From Psychrobacillus sp048572895 (lineage in GTDB: Bacteria > Bacillota > Bacilli > Bacillales_A > Planococcaceae), in assembly GCF_048572895.1 (NCBI RefSeq), contig NZ_CP183878.1, forward strand, positions 1,984,001 to 2,048,000: a DNA stretch of 64,000 bases, written 5' to 3'. Position numbers and translations under genes: made by a program. Below, piece after piece: positions 60,135-64,000 of the stretch; position 1 is the first letter of the stretch; every line of letters starts with the position of its first letter. Below the pieces are notes generated by a model, which ran no database searches, was not told the origin of the DNA, and saw nothing but the letters and a program-made list of their open reading frames with translations.

Positions 60135-61245
60135 TGTCTATTTCATTCTTCTTTTTTTAGTAGGTATATTAACCGGATGTGTAGAAACAAATATTCTGGA
60201 TAGAGTAGGGTTAACCACTTTAGTAGGTTATGATGTGGGAACAGAAGAAAAAATAGCTACTACCGCTGTTATTCGCGAAGTAAACCCAGAATTTCAAAGT
60301 AATGTAGAAATTGTGTCAACTGAGAATGAAACTAGTAAAGGGAGCCGGATGAAGACTAATCGTAAACTATCAAAAAAAATCACCGTCGGTCAAATGAGGG
60401 TTATTTTGTTTAGCGAAGAGTTGGCTAAGGATAATCTTCATTATTACATTGATACACACTTAGAAAATGCTAGTGTAAGTAATAGTCTTTACATGGCAGT
60501 TGTAGAAGGTGAAACAGCTCCATTCCTTGAATACGAATATAAAAATATTGATGATATCGGGCAACATATATTTAGGCTACTTGAACAAAACATAAAACAG
60601 GAATATATGATCTCGTCTACTCTTCATGAAATTGCGCGCGATTATTATTCGGTCGGTAAAGATTTCGCTATGCCAATCATAAAAAGAGATGAAGAATTCG
60701 TTGAGATGAGTGGAATTGCCTTATTTAAAGGTGGCAAAATGGTAAGCTCACTCCCGGTTAAGGATAGTTTTTATATCAAGCTTGTGAGAGATAGTTTTAA
60801 GTCAGGATTATTCGAAACTGTCCTAAAAAGAGAGGATATGCCCACCAACATACTAAAAAACCCGCCTGAACAAATTCCAGTAGCATTTGATGCAATTCAA
60901 TCAAAAAGAGAATTGAAAGTAGTTAATGCTTCTACACCGGAATTTGATCTGCATCTGAAATTAAAAGCAAGATTATTAGAAATATATCCAGATGTTAATC
61001 TAGGTGATCCTAAAATTGTTGCAGAACTTGAAAAAGCGATTAGTAAAAATCTATCAAGAGAAATTTCCAGGATTATTGCCCAATGCCAGGATGTCGATTC
61101 GGATATTTTTGGCTTCGGGGAGAAATATAGAGGCTCTGTAAGAAACTCTAAGTTGACGAAGGAAAAATGGCATAAGTTGTATAAAGATATGAAAGTAAAC
61201 GTGAGTGTAGATTTTGTCATATTAAGGGATGGGGTTCTTGAATAA
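60121..61245 (+). CDS. Spore germinant receptor C subunit, lipoprotein (GerAC/GerKC type)
   Basis: 374 aa. Signal peptide with lipobox LTGC (Cys at about 20), then the family pattern LDRVGLTTLVGYDVG, KKITVGQMRVILFSEELAKD and a C-terminal domain with SGIALFKGGKMV. It overlaps the B gene by 14 bases. Lipid-anchored on the outer face of the spore inner membrane. The operon is complete. Confidence 0.93.
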   Translation: MRKFNVYFILLFLVGILTGCVETNILDRVGLTTLVGYDVGTEEKIATTAVIREVNPEFQSNVEIVSTENETSKGSRMKTNRKLSKKITVGQMRVILFSEELAKDNLHYYIDTHLENASVSNSLYMAVVEGETAPFLEYEYKNIDDIGQHIFRLLEQNIKQEYMISSTLHEIARDYYSVGKDFAMPIIKRDEEFVEMSGIALFKGGKMVSSLPVKDSFYIKLVRDSFKSGLFETVLKREDMPTNILKNPPEQIPVAFDAIQSKRELKVVNASTPEFDLHLKLKARLLEIYPDVNLGDPKIVAELEKAISKNLSREISRIIAQCQDVDSDIFGFGEKYRGSVRNSKLTKEKWHKLYKDMKVNVSVDFVILRDGVLE

Positions 61246-61317
61246 TACCGATCACAAAGAGAATCGATATTATATCTAGCTCAAATGTTTATTTTATCAG
61301 AAATCAAATTCTGTAAT

Positions 61318-62262
61318 TTATTCATTATTTAATGCTTGACCTGTCATAACGGATAAAAAGTTATGAAAAAACATGTCATAGTTAATATCAAACGCAATAC
61401 GATGTATTTTTTCTCCGTTATTTTGTTTTTCATATGGTCGGGTTTCAGCAATGCTTTGCCCTCTTGCAGGTCCCTTTAGTTCATCGACGACTATTACTGG
61501 GTAAAACTCATATGTGAACATTTCAGGAAAAATGGTTGCCATGAGGGTAAGCGCATCATGGATAGGGCTGCCTTGAAGAGATGGGTCCCGTTCTTTATAA
61601 AAACGTGTATAGTATTCCATTAATGGTTTGAAAATCTTAGTTTTCCCAAATTGATCTATATAGTCAACCATACCAGGGGTGACAATTGCTTTTTGCGTAG
61701 CATTTAGCGGGAAAATCGTAACATTATTTGCGTAAGTCAGCACAATATTTACCGCAATAGGATCCCCGTGAAAGTTTGCTTCTGCAACTGTTGTGACATT
61801 TCCAGGGATCCAAAAAGCTCCACCCATAATATAAAATTCTTTCACATTTTTCATAAGGTCTCTATAGAGTATGAACATCGTGGCAAGTGAAGTAAGACGA
61901 CCGATATTTACAATTACCAGATCATCCTTATATTTTTCAATTATCTTCACTATTTCCAAAAAGTTTTCGATTTTCAACTCATGGTCATCATTCGGTATGA
62001 TTGGTCCAAGTCCATGCTCTCCATGAATTTCCGGATAAAAAGTAGGCTGTTCACCTGTTAAAGGTACTTCTGCCCCCCGGATAACTGATATTCTTTCTGG
62101 AAAGTGAAACATTTTCAGTAAATAATAGATATTGGACACGGCATCTTCTCTTGATACATTACCATAATCTGCAACTATACCAACAATTTCAATCTCTTCA
62201 TTTAAACTAGCGTAGATTAATGCAACTGTATCATCAATTCCAATATCACCGAATAAAAGCAC
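61318..62262 (-). CDS. Inosine-uridine-preferring nucleoside hydrolase
   Basis: 314 aa. LFGDIGIDDTVALIYA carries the DxGxDD calcium-binding motif, usually DTDIGDD; here the first Asp is D6. IVNIGRLTSLATMFI and YIMGGAFWIPGNVTTVAEANFHGDP are further conserved sites, as is GSPIHDALTLMATIF with a late active-site Asp. It splits purine or pyrimidine ribonucleosides to base and ribose. GGAGGGAT upstream. Monocistronic. Confidence 0.88.
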   Translation of the reverse strand: MLLFGDIGIDDTVALIYASLNEEIEIVGIVADYGNVSREDAVSNIYYLLKMFHFPERISVIRGAEVPLTGEQPTFYPEIHGEHGLGPIIPNDDHELKIENFLEIVKIIEKYKDDLVIVNIGRLTSLATMFILYRDLMKNVKEFYIMGGAFWIPGNVTTVAEANFHGDPIAVNIVLTYANNVTIFPLNATQKAIVTPGMVDYIDQFGKTKIFKPLMEYYTRFYKERDPSLQGSPIHDALTLMATIFPEMFTYEFYPVIVVDELKGPARGQSIAETRPYEKQNNGEKIHRIAFDINYDMFFHNFLSVMTGQALNNE

Positions 62263-62408
62263 TTTTTTTACCAGGAAAATCCCTCCTTTTTAATTCCAAT
62301 TTTGGTACCCTTATTTTATGGTTGAAGGTACTAATTCGACACTATATCTACCAATACTTTGGAAAATAGAACGAAGCCACGTGTCCTCTTCGATCCTTGT
62401 ATAATATT

Positions 62409-62445
62409 AAAAAACCGTTTAGATGAGGTGCATCTAAACGGCAAA
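62409..62445. terminator. Intrinsic terminator
   Basis: CCGTTTAGATG/CATCTAAACGG perfect 11-pair stem with AAAA upstream; on the minus strand it is followed by TTTTTTAATA. It lies upstream of the nucleoside hydrolase, insulating it. Confidence 0.75.
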
Positions 62446-62484
62446 ATAGACTGGTTCCCTATATGGGGATTGGCAAGTTTGGCA

Positions 62485-62530
62485 TAAGTAATCCATTGAG
62501 TGCTAACTCAGAGTTGGATTACTTTTTTCT
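62485..62530 (+). terminator. Second intrinsic terminator
   Basis: AAGTAATCCA/TGGATTACTT stem with an inner GAGTGCTAACTC hairpin, followed by TTTTC on the plus strand; 60 bases downstream of the minus-strand GNAT gene's stop. Confidence 0.7.
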
Positions 62531-62589
62531 TGTCATTGAATATATAAATCACACATACGTTCTTATTTTTTTATGAGAATATCAAAATT

Positions 62590-63093
62590 TTACTCAACTC
62601 CAACTTTAGTGCTTCTTCTTTCAAGCAATACCACATCACGCCAAACTCCATTTAATTTCCCTATTCGTTTTCTTGTCCCTACTTCTTCAAATCCAAACTT
62701 TCTGTGTAGATTTATGCTAGCTTCATTTTCTGGGAAAATCATTGCTTGTATCGTCCAAATTTTGTTTTGCTCACTGGAGTCAATAACTTGCTGTAACAAT
62801 CGACTACCAACACCTTTCCCTGCTGCACTAGAAGCAATATAAATACTTACTTCTACAACTCCGAAAAATGCCTGCATACTAGAAATTGGAGTTAATGCTA
62901 CCCAGCCCACTACAATCCTATCCTGTTTAGCTACAAATCTGCAAACATTTAAATGATCTTTATCCCATTCATCCCAGATTGGAGCCTCTGTTCTAAATGT
63001 GGCATTAGCAGTTCGAATACCCTCGATAAATATCTCTCTGACCTGATTCCAATCAGAACTTATCATTTCATTAATAATTATGTGTTGTTTCAT
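62590..63093 (-). CDS. GNAT acetyltransferase, phosphinothricin-acetyltransferase-like
   Basis: 167 aa. The N-terminal DWNQVREIFIEGIRTANATFRTEAP and WVALTPISS match PAT/YncA-like proteins; motif A is VSIYIASSAAGKGVGSRLLQ and motif B is EASINLHRKFGFEEVGTRKRIG. These acetylate phosphinothricin, methionine sulfone or related amines. Monocistronic, bounded by terminators. Confidence 0.88.
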   Translation of the reverse strand: MKQHIIINEMISSDWNQVREIFIEGIRTANATFRTEAPIWDEWDKDHLNVCRFVAKQDRIVVGWVALTPISSMQAFFGVVEVSIYIASSAAGKGVGSRLLQQVIDSSEQNKIWTIQAMIFPENEASINLHRKFGFEEVGTRKRIGKLNGVWRDVVLLERRSTKVGVE

Positions 63094-63118
63094 CTATATT
63101 CCTCATTTTCCTATAAAT

Positions 63119-63164
63119 AAAAGCACTTCCAAGATGAATTATACACCCTTGGAAATGCTTTTAA
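63119..63164. terminator. Terminator of the CopD-like gene
   Basis: AAAAGCA-x-TTCCAAG/CTTGGAA-x-TGCTTTT stem of about 14 pairs, ten bases after the stop at 63173. Confidence 0.8.
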
Positions 63165-63172
63165 AAGAACTC

Positions 63173-64000
63173 TTATACAATTTGAATACTAAATAATAGG
63201 CCTAAATATGCCGCTATAACAACGAACAGACTCATAATAAAGGAAAAGATGGCTGGCATTCTTTTAACGAATGAGAATAGACTCATCACAAGAAAAACGA
63301 CAGATATAGATAGCAAGAGTAGTCCACCAGTATTAAATACCAGTTGCACTGCCATATCAGAAAAAACAATCCCTTCATGAAATAGCAAAAATAAAGAAGA
63401 GAAACCTTCACTATTTATTGTTTCGAATAGATGATGTGGGGGTGATTGTTGACTCAAAGCACCAGTAGCCGCAAAAATAAGAAGCAGTATGAAAAACTCT
63501 GCTTTTGTCCAAGGGCGAGGATCAAAATTTTCGTTTTTCATTAATTGTTTTTTCATGAGAATTCCATTTATAAAAGCATATGCAATTAGTGGAATAATAA
63601 GCAGATGCTTGATCAAGAGGCTTTGTCCATATGAAACCAACCAAGTATCAGTATATGCATCCAAAGGAGTTGAAAAACTCATCAAAGAAAACCCAGTTAT
63701 GACAATTATCCCAAAACAGTACAACGCAGTTATATGGAACCACTTTAAAAATGAAAGCCAGTTATTCGTATTTTTGGAAAACCAAGTTATTACAAATAAT
63801 ATACCAACCCAAATGACTACTGATGCAAAGTGGGTGAAATGAGTGATTAACCCTTTCAGGCTTTGAATGGAGTTTGCATGACTTGACCAACTTACACTTA
63901 GTATAAGTACAAAAACTAGTAAAATACCCACAAACGAATAATAAGTTGAATGCTTATGGTCAAAGAATAGAATATATAATCCTAAAAATACCGCTACAAT
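63173..64000 (-). CDS. CopD-family copper-related membrane protein (partial, runs off the right edge)
   Basis: At least 275 codons; the frame stays open to the end of the window, beyond the GTG at 63931. Helices are regularly spaced; HFTHFASVVIWVGILFVITW carries the histidine-rich second helix of CopD, and SQQSPPHHLFETINS has a further His pair. CopD/YcnJ proteins help import copper across the membrane; the CopC-like domain, if present, would lie outside the window. Confidence 0.8.
   Translation of the reverse strand: MVAVFLGLYILFFDHKHSTYYSFVGILLVFVLILSVSWSSHANSIQSLKGLITHFTHFASVVIWVGILFVITWFSKNTNNWLSFLKWFHITALYCFGIIVITGFSLMSFSTPLDAYTDTWLVSYGQSLLIKHLLIIPLIAYAFINGILMKKQLMKNENFDPRPWTKAEFFILLLIFAATGALSQQSPPHHLFETINSEGFSSLFLLFHEGIVFSDMAVQLVFNTGGLLLLSISVVFLVMSLFSFVKRMPAIFSFIMSLFVVIAAYLGLLFSIQIV

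Noticed and set aside
1..64000. tRNA and rRNA genes
   Set aside because: No cloverleaf-like stretches or rRNA-like segments were noticed on either strand.

Overview
The window is low-GC DNA from a spore-forming member of the Bacillales. Evidence for this is a complete GerA-type germinant receptor operon, Bacillus-type purine-rich ribosome binding sites, and a ResC (cytochrome c biogenesis) pseudogene. A meso-diaminopimelate dehydrogenase gene points, by inference only, to the Lysinibacillus/Solibacillus (Planococcaceae) side of the group.

About 0-51.3 kb is an unusual accessory region. It holds dozens of short, mostly single-gene units, nearly all on the minus strand. Through about 24 kb almost every unit is separated by a copy of one palindromic repeat in one orientation; copies are scattered and decayed from 24 to 51.3 kb. 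In gene orientation the repeat starts at or just after the stop codon with the box CTAACGGGTG, passes through a central hairpin of variable sequence and length, and ends with GCAG(G/T)TTAGTTGAA, 20-60 bases before the next gene's ribosome binding site. Short (about 75 bp), long (about 125-130 bp), alternative-hairpin and minimal (about 30 bp) forms share the same ends. Several genes end in a stop codon supplied by the repeat box. This is the architecture of an integron cassette array with attC-like sites. No integrase is present in the window, and the freshest repeats lie at the end opposite to what integron polarity predicts, so the mobilising enzyme is unknown. Cargo is typical cassette cargo: GNAT acetyltransferases, 2H phosphoesterases, alpha/beta hydrolases, serine hydrolases, an aminoglycoside-phosphotransferase-like gene, DinB, CPBP and M50 proteases, barstar, lipoproteins and many small membrane proteins. 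Many units are broken by one stop or frameshift.

An IS110-family element (14339-15930) sits inside a repeat at its GTTAG box. Upstream of its transposase is a structured region resembling a bridge RNA; its putative target loop carries the repeat sequence CCGTTAG and its putative donor loop carries the element's right-end sequence CATGGGAG. A second copy (9464-9834) keeps the ends and the RNA but has no transposase, and two further left-end remnants occur (about 28.0 and 46.1 kb). The element appears specialised for the cassette repeats.

From 26 to 51 kb the array looks older: repeats are decayed, remnants are common (ECF sigma, GNAT, LysR, carboxylesterase), and larger conventional genes are mixed in (protein-kinase-like gene, PaiB, a divergent LysE exporter/MocR regulator pair, ddh).

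From 51.5 kb the sequence is ordinary chromosome: an ECF sigma/anti-sigma pair with a recognisable self-type promoter, a large UvrA-like ATPase with extra zinc modules, an ArsR/SRPBCC pair with paired operators, the gerA-type operon, a nucleoside hydrolase, a GNAT acetyltransferase and a CopD-family membrane protein running off the right edge.
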